The notes under the pieces: generated by a model
What the model was told of the DNA's origin: nothing
Databases searched by the model: none
Seen by the model: the letters and a program-made list of their open reading frames with translations, nothing else
In this document: in pieces, positions 1 to 9,940 of the stretch
Numbering within the stretch: position 1 is the first letter of the stretch
Layout of the letters: every line of letters begins with the position of its first letter
Assembly (NCBI GenBank): GCA_022790975.1
Contig: JAAVYF010000034.1
Location: 1-56,902, forward strand
DNA from: Clostridia bacterium
GTDB taxonomy: Bacteria; Bacillota; Clostridia; TANB77; CAG-508
Direction of reading: 5' to 3'
Length of the DNA stretch: 56,902 nucleotides
Program-made: the position numbers and the translations under genes

Positions 1-167
1 AGAAAAATGCATAAAATGGAACATTTTATCAGTTTTCTTGAGTGTTGCAACAAAGTTGCGAAGGTCAGAACATGAATATTAGGTATTTCAACTATAGACA
101 GCTCTAAGAGAGTGTGACATATGTTTGACAAACCTACATAAAAATTAAAAATAATATAAATTTTATC

Positions 168-196
168 TTGATTTTTATGTAAATTTTATGTATAAT
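168..196 (+). promoter_or_regulatory. Promoter for guaBA
   Basis: TTGATT at 168-173 and TATAAT at 191-196 are separated by 17 bases, a good vegetative sigma match. The transcript would start near 203, leaving a leader of about 120 bases before guaB. I see nothing resembling a guanine riboswitch in that leader. Confidence 0.6.
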
Positions 197-220
197 AATT
201 CATAATTTATAATGTACACT

Positions 221-251
221 AAAATTGCTGACGAAATGCATCAGCAATTTT
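221..251 (+). terminator. Hairpin in the guaBA leader
   Basis: AAAATTGCTGA (221-231) pairs with TCAGCAATTTT (241-251) around a 9-base loop, ending in a short T stretch. It may terminate transcription from upstream, but it lies downstream of the best guaB promoter, so it could also act as an attenuator. The remaining bases of 1-322 show no gene I can recognise; 1-130 is slightly less AT-rich and may be the tail of a neighbouring element. Confidence 0.5.
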
Positions 252-322
252 AAGCTATTATCACAGAACTTGTAATATACAGGTTTATGTTGTAAATAAA
301 AGAAGAGGAGGGAGCCTATACC

Positions 323-1832
323 ATGGCAAAAATTTTAGAAGATATTTCAAGAACATTTAATGAATTTTTACTTTTACCAAATTTAACAGATGAAAGATGT
401 ATACCAAGTAATGTAAGTTTAAAAACACCACTTGTAAAATTTAAAAAAGGTGAAGAACCAAAAATTAGTGCGAACATCCCATTTGTATCTGCTATTATGC
501 AATCTGTTTCAGGAGAGAAGATGGCTATTAGTTTAGCTCGTGAAGGTGGATGTTCTTTTATTTATGGTTCACAAGCAATTGAATCACAAGCTCAAATGGT
601 AAGAAATGTAAAAAAATATAAAGCTGGCTTTATAAAAAGCGATTCAAATGTTAAAGAAAATACTACAATTAGAGAAGTTATAGAATTAATTGAAGAAACT
701 GGACATTCAACAGTTATGATAACAGAAGATGGAACTTCAACAGGAAAATTTTTAGGTTTAGTTACAGATAAAGATTATAGAGTTTCAAGATTGAATTTAG
801 AAACTCCTGTATCTGAATACATGGTACCAAAAGATAAATGCGTTTGTGCAAAAAAAGGAATTTCTCTTCATGAAGCAAATGATATAATATGGGAAAATAA
901 AATTAGTTGTTTGCCAATTATAGATGAGGCTGGAAATCTAGAAAGTTTAGTATTTAGAAAAGATTATGAATCTGATAAAGAAAATCCAGATTCATTATTA
1001 GATGAAAATAAAAGTTTTGTTGTAGGAGCTGGAATTAATACAAGAGATTATGCAGAAAGAATACCTGCTTTAGTTGAAGCTGGAGTTGATTTAATTTGTA
1101 TGGATTCTTCAGATGGCTATTCAGTTTGGCAAAAAAATACTATTGATTGGGTAAGAGCTAATTATGGTGATTCAGTTAAAATTGGTGCTGGTAATGTTGT
1201 TGATAAAGAAGGGTTTTATTATTTAGCAGATGCTGGTGCAGATTTTATTAAAGTTGGTGTAGGTCGGAGGTTCAATCTGTATAACTCGTGAAACAAAAGG
1301 AATTGGACGTGGACAAGCTAGTGCTTTAATGGATGTTGTTGAGGCAAGAGATGAATATTTTGAAAGAACAGGTGTATATATTCCAGTTTGTGCTGATGGT
1401 GGAATTGTGCATGATTATCATATAATGCTTGCTTTAGCAATGGGAGCAGATTTTGTTATGATGGGTAGATGGTTTGCAAGATTTGATGAAAGCCCTACAA
1501 GAAAAGTAAAAAGAAATGGAACATTCTTAAAAGAATATTGGGGAGAAGGTTCAAATAGAGCAAGAAACTGGCAAAGATATGATATGGGAGGAGAAGTTAA
1601 AAATAAATTAAGCTTTGAAGAAGGTGTTGACTCTTATATACCTTATGCAGGTCCATTAAAAGATAATATGGATATAGCAGTTTGTAAGATAAAATCAACA
1701 ATGTGTAATTTAGGAAGTATTACATTAAAAGAATTACATGAAAAGGCTAGATTTACATTAGTATCAGCTGTAAGTATAAAAGAAGGTGGAGCTCATGATG
1801 TTATACAAAAAGATGTAGAAACAAACAGATAA
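323..1832 (+). CDS. guaB: IMP dehydrogenase, with one in-frame CGG +1 site
   Basis: Oxidises IMP to XMP with NAD+, the first committed step to GMP. Read with a +1 shift at C1265 it is 502 residues, the normal family length. The N-terminal barrel half is followed by two CBS repeats (about residues 105-225), then the catalytic loop GGGSICITR with Cys about 319, and the [11 protein letters not shown] flap in the second half. In zero frame, CGG at 1265 leads to TGA eight codons later. With the C ignored the codon is GGA (Gly315), the first residues of the invariant catalytic loop. The start follows GAGGAGGGAG. guaA follows after 26 bases, so the pair is an operon. Identity is certain; how the shift is read is inference. 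Confidence 0.93.
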
Positions 1833-1858
1833 ACTATATAAAATGAGGAGAAAAATTA

Positions 1859-3394
1859 ATGAAAAATGAAGAATTAATTTTAATTATTGATTTTTATGGG
1901 CAATATAATCAATTGATTGCAAGAAGAGTTAGAGAATGTAATGTATATTCAGAAATAGTTCCGTTTACAACTTCAATTGATAAAATTAAAGAAAAAAATC
2001 CAAAAGGAATCATTTTTACTGGAGGACCTGCAAGTGTATATCAAGAAAATGCACCAAAATGTGATCCAGAAATATTTAATCTTGGAATTCCAATTCTTGG
2101 AATTTGTTATGGAATGCAACTTATGACATATACATTAGGTGGAACAGTAAATAGAGCAGATAAAAGAGAGTATGGTACAATATCTGTAAAACTAAATAAT
2201 ACTTCAAAGTTATTTAAAGGTTTTGAAAATGAAAATGATTGTTTAATGAGTCATACAGATTTTGTTGAAGTTCTTCCAAATGGTTTTGAAAATATAGGAT
2301 ATACAACTAACTGCCCAAATGCAGCAATGCAAAATGTTGAGAAAAAACTTTATGGAATTCAATTTCATCCAGAAGTTAATCATACAAAAAATGGAACAGA
2401 AATTATTAGAAATTTTGTATATAATATTTGTGAGTGCCAAGGAACATGGAAAATGAGTTCTTTTGCAAAAGAAACAGTAGTATCTTTAAAAGAGAAAATT
2501 GGAGATGGCAAAGCTCTTTGTGCATTATCAGGAGGTGTTGATTCTTCTGTTGCAGCATCTTTATTGAGTAAAGCAATTGGAAAAAATTTAACATGTATTT
2601 TTGTAGATCATGGATTACTTAGAAAAAATGAAGCAGATGAAGTAGAAAGTGTTTTTGGAAATTCAGATGTGAACTTTGTAAGAGTAGATGCAAGAAAACG
2701 ATTTTTAGGAAAATTAGTAGGTATTACTGACCCTGAGCAAAAAAGAAAAATTATAGGTGAAGAATTTATAAGAGTTTTTGAAGAAGAAGCTAAAAAGATT
2801 GGAACAGTAGATTATTTGGTTCAAGGTACAATTTATCCAGATGTTATTGAAAGTGGAGTTGGTGCAGGGGCTACAATTAAGAGTCATCACAATGTTGGTG
2901 GACTTCCTGATTATGTTGATTTTAAAGAAATTGTTGAACCATTAAGAGATTTATTTAAAGATGAAGTAAGGCAAGTTGGATTAGAAATGGGATTACCAGA
3001 ATATTTAGTATATAGACAACCATTTCCAGGACCAGGACTAGCAATTAGAATAATAGGAGATATAACAGAAGAGAAAGTTAGTATATTACAAGATGCAGAC
3101 TTTATTTTTAGAGATGAAATTTCAAAAGCAGGACTTGATAAATCAATAAATCAATATTTTGCTGTACTTACAAATTTAAAAAGTGTAGGAGTTATGGGAG
3201 ATGAACGTACATATGATTATACATTAGCTCTTCGAGCTGTTGAAACAACAGACTTTATGACAGCAAGTTTTAGTAAAATCCCATATGATATTTTAGAAAT
3301 AATTTCAAGTAAAATTGTAAATGAAGTAAAACATATAAATAGAGTAGTTTATGATATTACAAATAAGCCACCAGCAACTATAGAATGGGAATAA
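1859..3394 (+). CDS. guaA: GMP synthase (glutamine-hydrolysing)
   Basis: Converts XMP, ATP and glutamine to GMP. The 511 residues hold a class I glutamine amidotransferase domain (about 1-195) with nucleophile Cys83 in GICYGMQ and the partner His in GIQFHPE. An ATP pyrophosphatase domain with P-loop SGGVDSS near residue 225 follows, then the C-terminal dimerisation domain with [13 protein letters not shown]. The first strand reads DFYGQYNQ where most homologues have DFGSQY, a small local variation. The start follows GAGGAGAAAAATT. Second gene of guaBA, no CGG codon. Confidence 0.95.
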   Translation: MKNEELILIIDFYGQYNQLIARRVRECNVYSEIVPFTTSIDKIKEKNPKGIIFTGGPASVYQENAPKCDPEIFNLGIPILGICYGMQLMTYTLGGTVNRADKREYGTISVKLNNTSKLFKGFENENDCLMSHTDFVEVLPNGFENIGYTTNCPNAAMQNVEKKLYGIQFHPEVNHTKNGTEIIRNFVYNICECQGTWKMSSFAKETVVSLKEKIGDGKALCALSGGVDSSVAASLLSKAIGKNLTCIFVDHGLLRKNEADEVESVFGNSDVNFVRVDARKRFLGKLVGITDPEQKRKIIGEEFIRVFEEEAKKIGTVDYLVQGTIYPDVIESGVGAGATIKSHHNVGGLPDYVDFKEIVEPLRDLFKDEVRQVGLEMGLPEYLVYRQPFPGPGLAIRIIGDITEEKVSILQDADFIFRDEISKAGLDKSINQYFAVLTNLKSVGVMGDERTYDYTLALRAVETTDFMTASFSKIPYDILEIISSKIVNEVKHINRVVYDITNKPPATIEWE

Positions 3395-3562
3395 GTAATA
3401 ATATTATAAGAACACTGTTGTAGCAAAAATTTAGTGACTATTAATAATTTTATGATTTTTTATAATAATGAATTATAGATTTTAAATATGCATTATTTTT
3501 GTAATTTGAACAAAATAAAAAATTTTAAAATAAAGTTATATACAAAAAAGAAAGTTTATTAT

Positions 3563-3608
3563 ACATTAAGAAAACAATTATTACTTGTTTTCTTAATGTT
3601 GTTTTTTT
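3563..3608 (+). terminator. Terminator after guaBA
   Basis: A 15-bp stem (3563-3577 with 3585-3599) has a 7-base loop and is followed by a run of seven T. The rest of 3395-3881 is AT-rich with no gene visible apart from the promoter near 3807. Confidence 0.8.
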
Positions 3609-3806
3609 GTTTAAATACTAAAAATGGAAATTTTATAGTATTATAATATTTGTAATAAAATATTTTAAAATGAAAATAATCTTTATACGAATTTTATTTT
3701 TATAATATTTTAAATGAAAATATTATAAAAATAATACTTGTATTCTAATAAAATAAAGTAAAAATGATTTTTTTTTTTTTTAATTACTGTTAAAAATTTA
3801 TCAATA

Positions 3807-3835
3807 TTGCATTTTAAAATTGTTTATAATATAAT
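3807..3835 (+). promoter_or_regulatory. Promoter for the CBS/CorC gene
   Basis: TTGCAT at 3807-3812 and TATAAT at 3830-3835 with a 17-base spacer, 47 bases ahead of the start codon at 3882. Confidence 0.6.
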
Positions 3836-3881
3836 AAATAAGAATTTTTTAATTAATAGTTAAATTTTAAAGGAGATAAAA

Positions 3882-5207
3882 ATGACACAAATAATTTTAC
3901 TAATTATATTAATAGCATTTAATGCATTTTTTGCTGCATCAGAAATAGCATTTATTTCTTTAAATGATGCAAAAATTGATATTCAAGCAAAAGAAGGTAA
4001 TAAAAAAGCGCAAAAAATAAAAAAAATGCTTGAAAATCCAAGTAAATTTTTAGCGACTATTCAAATAGGTATTACTTTAGCTGGATTTTTATCAAGTGCA
4101 TTTGCATCTGAAGCATTTGCTAGTGAATTAGCACCAGTATTGCACAATCTAGTTCCATCAATTACTGTTAGTGTTTGGAATGGTATAGCAATTATTTTGA
4201 TTACAATAATATTATCATATTTTACATTAATATTTGGAGAGTTAGTTCCAAAAAGAATTGCAATGAAATATTATGAAAAAATAGCATTTTCAACAATAGG
4301 AGTTATAAGATTTCTTTCAATAGTAACAGCACCATTTGTTAGATTTCTAACATTTTCTACTAATATTGTTTCGAAAATTTTTGGTATTTCTGGAAATGAG
4401 GAAGAAACTGTTACAGAAGAAGAAATTAGAATGATGGTTGATGTTGGAGAAGAAAAAGGAACTATAGATAAAGAAGAAAAAGAAATGATAAATAATGTTT
4501 TTGAATTTAATGATAAAACTGTTTCTGAAATAATGGTTCCAAGAAAAGAAGTATATGCTTTAGATATGAATTTATCAATTTCAAAACTTATTGAAGAAAT
4601 TGCTGATGATAAAGATTTTAGATATAGTAGAATCCCTGTATATGACGAAACTATAGATGAAATAAAAGGAATAGTTTATTTAAAAGATATTTTATTATCA
4701 AGCAAAAATAAAAATGTTAAAGTAAAAAACTTTGTAAAAGATGCGTATTATGTACCTGAAACAAAACAAGTTAACAATCTTTTTGAAGATTTAAGAAAAA
4801 ATAGAAAACAAATTGCAATTGTTGTAGATGAATATGGGGGAACAGCAGGTATTGTTACAATGGAAGATATACTAGAAGAGATTGTTGGAGAAATTTATGA
4901 TGAATATGATTTAGTTCAAAATAATTATGAAAAAATAGATGAAAATACTTTTATTTTAAATGGAGGTATGTCTGTTGGAGAAGTAGAAAAAATTTTAGAT
5001 ATTAAAATTCCAGAAGGTGATTATGATACTATTTCTGGATATTTAATAGAAGAAATTGGTAGAATTCCAGATAAAAAAGAAAAACCAATTATTGAGAAAG
5101 AAAATGTTATTTATAAAATAGAAAAAGTTGAAGATATGAGAATAGTAAAAATAAAAGCTTGTAAAGTTATTAATTTTGAAGAATCAAAAGAAGAGGAAGA
5201 ACAATAA
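3882..5207 (+). CDS. DUF21/CBS/CorC-type membrane protein (HlyC/CorC family)
   Basis: A 441-residue integral membrane protein of the CorB/CorC/YhdP (CNNM-like) family, linked to divalent cation, mainly Mg2+, transport. An N-terminal DUF21 region (about 1-165) has three to four hydrophobic segments and the motifs AASEIAF and GELVPKR. A CBS pair follows (about 205-330; IMVPRKEVYALD, VVDEYGGTAGIVTMEDI), then a C-terminal CorC_HlyC domain (about 345-430). The start follows AAAGGAGATAAAA. It lies just ahead of the phosphodiesterase gene, probably in the same transcript. The old name hemolysin is historical. Confidence 0.88.
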   Translation: MTQIILLIILIAFNAFFAASEIAFISLNDAKIDIQAKEGNKKAQKIKKMLENPSKFLATIQIGITLAGFLSSAFASEAFASELAPVLHNLVPSITVSVWNGIAIILITIILSYFTLIFGELVPKRIAMKYYEKIAFSTIGVIRFLSIVTAPFVRFLTFSTNIVSKIFGISGNEEETVTEEEIRMMVDVGEEKGTIDKEEKEMINNVFEFNDKTVSEIMVPRKEVYALDMNLSISKLIEEIADDKDFRYSRIPVYDETIDEIKGIVYLKDILLSSKNKNVKVKNFVKDAYYVPETKQVNNLFEDLRKNRKQIAIVVDEYGGTAGIVTMEDILEEIVGEIYDEYDLVQNNYEKIDENTFILNGGMSVGEVEKILDIKIPEGDYDTISGYLIEEIGRIPDKKEKPIIEKENVIYKIEKVEDMRIVKIKACKVINFEESKEEEEQ

Positions 5208-5241
5208 ATTATTTGAAAAGATGGAAAGGGGTTTTTCAAAA

Positions 5242-6012
5242 ATGAATGTTTTAGCTGTTGGAGATATTGTTGGAAGAACTGGTATTGACAAACTCAAAGA
5301 AGAATTACCAAAAATTATTAAAGAATATAACATTAATTTTACGATTGTTAACGGTGAAAATGCTGCTGAGGGTATGGGACTCACAGAAAAAATGTATAAA
5401 GAAATTTTAAATGCTGGCGCAAATATTGTTACTATGGGAAATCATACATGGGCGAAAAAAGAAATATTTAATTTTATTGAAGATGAAAAAATTATAAGAC
5501 CAGCAAATTATCCAAATAATAATCCTGGTAGAGGATATCAGATTATAGAATGTGATAATAAAAAAATTGCAGTTATTAATTTTATAGGTAGAACTACAAT
5601 GAGTGTTCTTTCAGAAAACCCATTTTTAAAAGCTAAGGAAATTTTGAATGAAATAAAAGAAAAAGTGGATTTGATATTTATAGATTTTCATGGTGAAGCT
5701 ACAGCAGAAAAGATAGCATTTTCTTATTTTTTAGATGGTGAAGTTACAGCAGTTTTTGGTACACATACACATGTTCAAACAGCAGATGAAACAATTTTAC
5801 CTAAAGGAACTGCGTTTATTTCAGATCTAGGTATGACAGGACCAAAATATTCTGTAATTGGAATGGATATATCAGCATCGATAAAAAGATTTGAAACATC
5901 TCTTCCTGAAAAATATAAAGTAGCTGATGGGAAAGCAAAATTTAATAGTATAATGTTTACAGTTAAGGATGAAACTAATAAAGTTACTAAGATAACTAGG
6001 ATTAATAAATAG
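5242..6012 (+). CDS. ymdB: YmdB-family metallophosphodiesterase
   Basis: A 256-residue calcineurin-like phosphoesterase of the TIGR00282/YmdB family. YmdB hydrolyses 2',3'-cyclic nucleotides and in Bacillus affects biofilm and sporulation choices. Metal ligands are visible in VGDIVG, NGEN, GNHTW, HGEATAEK and GTHTHVQTAD. An upstream ATG at 5176 overlaps the previous gene; I chose 5242 because GAAAGGGG lies at the right distance and the family starts at MNVL. Expressed with the preceding CBS gene. Confidence 0.9.
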   Translation: MNVLAVGDIVGRTGIDKLKEELPKIIKEYNINFTIVNGENAAEGMGLTEKMYKEILNAGANIVTMGNHTWAKKEIFNFIEDEKIIRPANYPNNNPGRGYQIIECDNKKIAVINFIGRTTMSVLSENPFLKAKEILNEIKEKVDLIFIDFHGEATAEKIAFSYFLDGEVTAVFGTHTHVQTADETILPKGTAFISDLGMTGPKYSVIGMDISASIKRFETSLPEKYKVADGKAKFNSIMFTVKDETNKVTKITRINK

Positions 6013-6015
6013 AAA

Positions 6016-6125
6016 ACTTATATAAAAAAAGAAATAAAATTTATATAAAGTTTATATAAAAAGCAAAATAAAATTAATATAAAAAGTAAGATAAAATTTA
6101 TATAAAAAATAAAATTTATAGAAAG
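6016..6125. repeat. AT-rich direct repeats
   Basis: Four imperfect copies of a roughly 25-30 bp unit containing TTTATATAAA or ATATAAAAAG follow the ymdB stop. Low-complexity DNA; no function can be read from it. Confidence 0.45.
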
Positions 6126-6145
6126 CCTATATGATAAATAAAAGT

Positions 6146-6221
6146 AAAAATGAGATAATACTTTATTTTTAAAATACTTATTTATTTAATATTTTAAAAA
6201 TGGAAAGATTATCTCATTTTT
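6146..6221. terminator. Possible bidirectional terminator between ymdB and spoVS
   Basis: AAAAATGAGATAAT (6146-6159) is complementary to ATTATCTCATTTTT (6208-6221). The 14-bp stem encloses about 48 bases and carries U-rich sequence on both strands, suiting two convergent genes. The large loop lowers confidence. Confidence 0.45.
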
Positions 6222-6260
6222 AATAAATTTATAATTTTACATTTTGAGGTAATGAAAAAA

Positions 6261-6524
6261 TTATTTTCTAGATTCTATAATTAACTTTATACCAGTACGT
6301 TCTTCGCCTTCAACTTGAACTTCTGCAAATGCTGGTATACAAACTAAATCTACACCAGATGGGGCAACGAACCCTCTTGCGATAGCTACTGCTTTAATAG
6401 CTTGATTTAATGCTCCTGCACCTATTGCTTGCATTTCTGCCTTTGTACTTTCTTTTACCAATCCAGCAATTGCTCCTGCAACTGAATTTGGGTTTGATTT
6501 TGATGAAATTTTTAAAACTTCCAT
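6261..6524 (-). CDS. spoVS: Stage V sporulation protein S
   Basis: An 87-residue SpoVS/Alba-like nucleic-acid-binding protein, needed in Bacillus for progression through stage V of sporulation. Nearly the whole chain matches the family, including KSNPNSVAGAIAGLVK, AIGAGALNQAIKAVAIARG and APSGVDLVCIPAF. One of few minus-strand genes; its GGAGGAAAAAAATG start is clear. The C-terminus ends at the usual place. Confidence 0.95.
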   Translation of the reverse strand: MEVLKISSKSNPNSVAGAIAGLVKESTKAEMQAIGAGALNQAIKAVAIARGFVAPSGVDLVCIPAFAEVQVEGEERTGIKLIIESRK

Positions 6525-6576
6525 TTTTTTCCTCCTACTATTTTAAATTTTATTCTGTATTTTTTGAACTGCAATT

Positions 6577-6605
6577 ATTTTACACTTAAAATAAATTGCT
6601 GTCTA
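6577..6605 (-). promoter_or_regulatory. Promoter for spoVS
   Basis: Read on the minus strand, TAGACA (6605-6600) and TAAAAT (6582-6577) are separated by 17 bases. Bacillus spoVS uses sigma H, but a clear sigma H match is not visible here. Confidence 0.45.
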
Positions 6606-6797
6606 TACTTTTTTTAAAATTTTTTAAAAAATTTTTTTCGACTAAATTCGACAAACTTATAAAAGTGGCCTAATTTCAATGAAATATTGACATTTATAAC
6701 TTAATTTAATAAACTTATTAAAATAAATTTATTAAAATATATGTAAAAAAAATAAAAATATAACTATAGTACAATAATAATTTTAGTATTATTAAAG

Positions 6798-6901
6798 ATT
6801 AAATAATGATTTAAAACACTGATAGAATAAATATAAAACAAATATTTATATAATAAAAAATTAAACAATGATTTTAAACATTGATAGAAAAATATAAATA
6901 C
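6798..6901. repeat. Pair of 42-bp direct repeats
   Basis: 6798-6839 and 6860-6901 are near-identical (ATTAAA-AATGAT--TAAA-CA-TGATAGA and following). They fill the 450-base gap between divergent spoVS and the DUF445 gene. Function unknown. Confidence 0.6.
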
Positions 6902-6978
6902 AAAAAACTAATAAGATAAACACTAAATAATTATTTACAAAATTAAATAATTAAATATTGAGTGAAAGGAAAAATGAT

Positions 6979-7875
6979 ATGGAAGTTTTAAAAATATTAT
7001 CAGGTCCAATTTTAGGAGCATTTATAGGATTTGGAACAAACTATTTAGCAATAAAAATGTTATTTCATCCATATAAAAAAATAAAAATTGCAGGAATAGC
7101 ACTTCCATTTACACCAGGTATTATTCCAAAAAGAAAATCTCAAATTGCAAAATCTGTTGGGGAGGTTGTGGGGAATGAACTTTTTACTAAAAAAGATATT
7201 CAAAATTTTTTATTATCAGAACAAATTCCAAAAAAGCTATCAGATAATTTTGTCCATTCTTTAAAAAACAATGATAATAATATAAAAGAAAATTTAGATT
7301 TTTTAGTTAATGAAGAAAGATATATGTTATTAAAGGATAAAGTAAAAGATATTATAACTTTAAAGCTTCAAAATGCAATTTTAGATATTGATTTAGGAGA
7401 AGTTATAACAAAAGAAGCTGAGCTAATTGTTAAAGAAAAAGTTACAAATCCATTAATAAAAATGTTTTTAAGTGATAATTTAATATCTAGTTTTTCTGTT
7501 TCTATTGCAAATAATATTGAAAACTTTATCCAAAAAGACGGAAGAGATATTATAGGAAATATAATAGAAAATGAAATTAATAATTTAGAAAATACAAAAA
7601 TTTCGACTATATTTGAAAAGACAAGCTTAGATGAAGATAAAATGTATATGTTAGTGAGCAAAATATATAAAAATTTAATAATTGAAGAATCAGATAAATT
7701 TTTAGAAGGTTTTAATATAGCAGAAATTGTAGAAGAAAAAATAAATAATATGGATCTTTATGAATTAGAAAAAATGATTTTAAAAATTATGAAAAAAGAG
7801 CTCAATGCAGTAGTATCTCTTGGAGGAATTTTAGGTTTTTTAATTGGATTGTTTAATATTTTAGTGGTATTGTAA
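6979..7875 (+). CDS. DUF445 family protein (YheB-like)
   Basis: A 298-residue membrane-associated protein of unknown function. The N-terminal signature GFGTNYLAIKMLFHPY and PFTPGIIPKRK is typical of DUF445; the middle is charged and helical, and a C-terminal membrane segment (LGGILGFLIGLFNILVVL) ends the chain. Bacillus relatives (YheB, YtxJ-type context) are sporulation-associated. A TTG at 6958 would add seven residues; ATG 6979 sits correctly after GAAAGGA. Confidence 0.85.
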   Translation: MEVLKILSGPILGAFIGFGTNYLAIKMLFHPYKKIKIAGIALPFTPGIIPKRKSQIAKSVGEVVGNELFTKKDIQNFLLSEQIPKKLSDNFVHSLKNNDNNIKENLDFLVNEERYMLLKDKVKDIITLKLQNAILDIDLGEVITKEAELIVKEKVTNPLIKMFLSDNLISSFSVSIANNIENFIQKDGRDIIGNIIENEINNLENTKISTIFEKTSLDEDKMYMLVSKIYKNLIIEESDKFLEGFNIAEIVEEKINNMDLYELEKMILKIMKKELNAVVSLGGILGFLIGLFNILVVL

Positions 7876-7990
7876 ATTTTTTCTAAATTATACTTTTAAT
7901 TTTACAATTATGTGATAAAATAAAAATATTAAAAAACAAATATATTTTCTCATATACCTATAAATAGTGGAATTGAGAAAGGAGTAATTT

Positions 7991-9478
7991 ATGAAGTTGA
8001 GTGAAATTTTAAAAGATGTAGAAATACTAGAAAAACAAGGAGATTTAGAGTTAGAGATAACAAATTTAGGGTCTGATTCTAGAAAGCTATCATATGGAGC
8101 ATTATTTTTTGCAATAAAAGGATTTACATTAGATGGAACAAAATATATAGATAGTAGCATAAATAATGGTGCAGTTGCAGTTGTAGTTGAAAATGACTTT
8201 AATATGGAAAATTGCAAAGATGGAATAACATATATAAAGGTACAAGATATAAGATATTGCTTAGCAATTTGTGCTAGTGAATTTTATGGGAATCCTTCTA
8301 AAAAATTGAAAGTAATAGGGGTAACAGGAACAAAGGGAAAAACAACTTCAACATTTATGATAAAATCTATTTTAGAAAAACATGGCTATAAAGTTGGCTT
8401 AATTGGAAGTATTGCTGTGTATATTGGAAATGAAGAGTTAGAAATTACAGATAGAACAACGCCAGAAAGTTTTGTAATTCAAAAATATTTAGCTAAAATG
8501 GTAGAAGAAAATGTTGATATTGCTATTTTGGAAGTATCTTCTCAAGCAATGGTGTTAAATAGAGTAACTGGTATAGAATTTGATGCTACATTATTTACAA
8601 ATTTAACAGAAGACCATATAAGTCCAAAAGAACATAAAGACATGGAAGATTATTTTAATGCAAAATTATCTTTAATGAAAATATCTCCATATATTGTTAC
8701 AACTGCTGATAATAGCTATACTGCAAGAATTCCAAAACTTATTACAAATTCTAAAATTTGCATTTTTGGAATAGATAATAAATCAGAAATAATGGCAAAG
8801 AATTTAAGACCAACTAATTCAAATACAACATTTACATTATTAAAAAATGAAAAAGAAGATGATATAACAGTATCTATTCCTGGAGAGTATATGGTAATGA
8901 ATGCTTTGGGAGCAATTAGTATTTCAAGTTATTTTGGGGCAACTGTAGAAGACTTTAAGAAAGGATTATCTGATGTTAAAGTTTTTGGTAGAAGCGAAAT
9001 GGTTCCAAATAAACTAGGATTAACTATTATGATAGATTATGCACATACGCCTTCAAGTTTAGAGTCAATTTTGAAAACAGTAAAACCATATACGAAAGGA
9101 AGAGTAATTTGTACATGGGGAGTTGGAGGAGATAGAGATGCTAAAAAGCGTCCAATAATGGGAGAAATATCAGGACGATTAGCAGATTACACAGTTTTAA
9201 CTTCAGACCAAGTTAGAACAGAAGAACCAATTAAAATTTTAAGAGAAATTGAAACAGGCCTAAAAGAAGAAACTAATCAATATAGTATAATTTTAAATAG
9301 AACAGAAGCAATAAGATTTGCAATAAAAATGGCAAATCCAGATGATATTATAGTTATTCCTGGACTTGGAAATGATTTATATATAGAGTATAATAATGTT
9401 AAATATCCTTACGATGAAAGAGTTGTTATTCATGATATTATAGAGGAAATATTAGAAAATAAGAATAAAATTTTTTAA
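7991..9478 (+). CDS. murE: UDP-MurNAc-tripeptide synthetase (MurE)
   Basis: ATP-dependent ligase adding the third amino acid to UDP-MurNAc-L-Ala-D-Glu in the cytoplasm. The 495 residues show the Mur ligase plan: N-terminal UDP-binding domain, P-loop GVTGTKGKTTS near residue 110, DRTTPES, NLTEDH, then the C-terminal domain with IDYAHTPSSLE and GVGGDRDAKKRP. The amino-acid-specificity motif, DNPR in enzymes that use meso-DAP, reads DQVR here (about residue 406). dapL and asd nearby predict DAP synthesis, so the actual third residue needs biochemical proof. Start after GAAAGGAG. Confidence 0.9.
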   Translation: MKLSEILKDVEILEKQGDLELEITNLGSDSRKLSYGALFFAIKGFTLDGTKYIDSSINNGAVAVVVENDFNMENCKDGITYIKVQDIRYCLAICASEFYGNPSKKLKVIGVTGTKGKTTSTFMIKSILEKHGYKVGLIGSIAVYIGNEELEITDRTTPESFVIQKYLAKMVEENVDIAILEVSSQAMVLNRVTGIEFDATLFTNLTEDHISPKEHKDMEDYFNAKLSLMKISPYIVTTADNSYTARIPKLITNSKICIFGIDNKSEIMAKNLRPTNSNTTFTLLKNEKEDDITVSIPGEYMVMNALGAISISSYFGATVEDFKKGLSDVKVFGRSEMVPNKLGLTIMIDYAHTPSSLESILKTVKPYTKGRVICTWGVGGDRDAKKRPIMGEISGRLADYTVLTSDQVRTEEPIKILREIETGLKEETNQYSIILNRTEAIRFAIKMANPDDIIVIPGLGNDLYIEYNNVKYPYDERVVIHDIIEEILENKNKIF

Positions 9479-9677
9479 ATTTTAGAATTTTGCTATTCTA
9501 TTAAATATTTTAAGATTTTATTTGAAGTTTAAATATTAATTAAAATATACAATTATTAATTTGTGAAGATAATAAAATATAAAAGATGAATTAATTGGCT
9601 ATTTGAGTAAATGTAAATTTAGATGTTATATTTACAAAAATATTTAATAAAATGGATATTATTTAAAATGAAAATTA

Positions 9678-9718
9678 AGAAGAAAGAAGTTTTTTTATAA
9701 TAACTTTTTTCTTTTTTA
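9678..9718 (+). terminator. AT-rich hairpin after murE
   Basis: AAGAAAGAAGTT pairs imperfectly with AACTTTTTTCTT and ends in a T run. The gap 9479-9940 holds nothing else that I can recognise. Confidence 0.4.
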
Positions 9719-9940
9719 TTTTCTTTCAAAAAAATTAAGAATTATACTAAATAAATTTATTTATATAATATAATAAAATAAATAATAAGATTGAAAAATT
9801 CATTAAAATCATATATAATAACTTTGCAAAATATTATTTCAATTTTAATAATTTAATTTGAATATATTTAGTTATAAGTAAGTAAAATTACTTTTATAGT
9901 AGATAAAATTAATCTACTAAAAGAGAGGATTGATAAAAGT

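Noticed and set aside
1..130. Tail of a gene entering from the left
   Set aside because: Short open stretches exist in two frames up to about 75-85, but neither resembles a protein I know, so no call is made.
2243..2594. Minus-strand open frames inside guaA and similar ones in other genes
   Set aside because: They overlap well-supported genes, lack ribosome sites and have compositions typical of antisense shadows.
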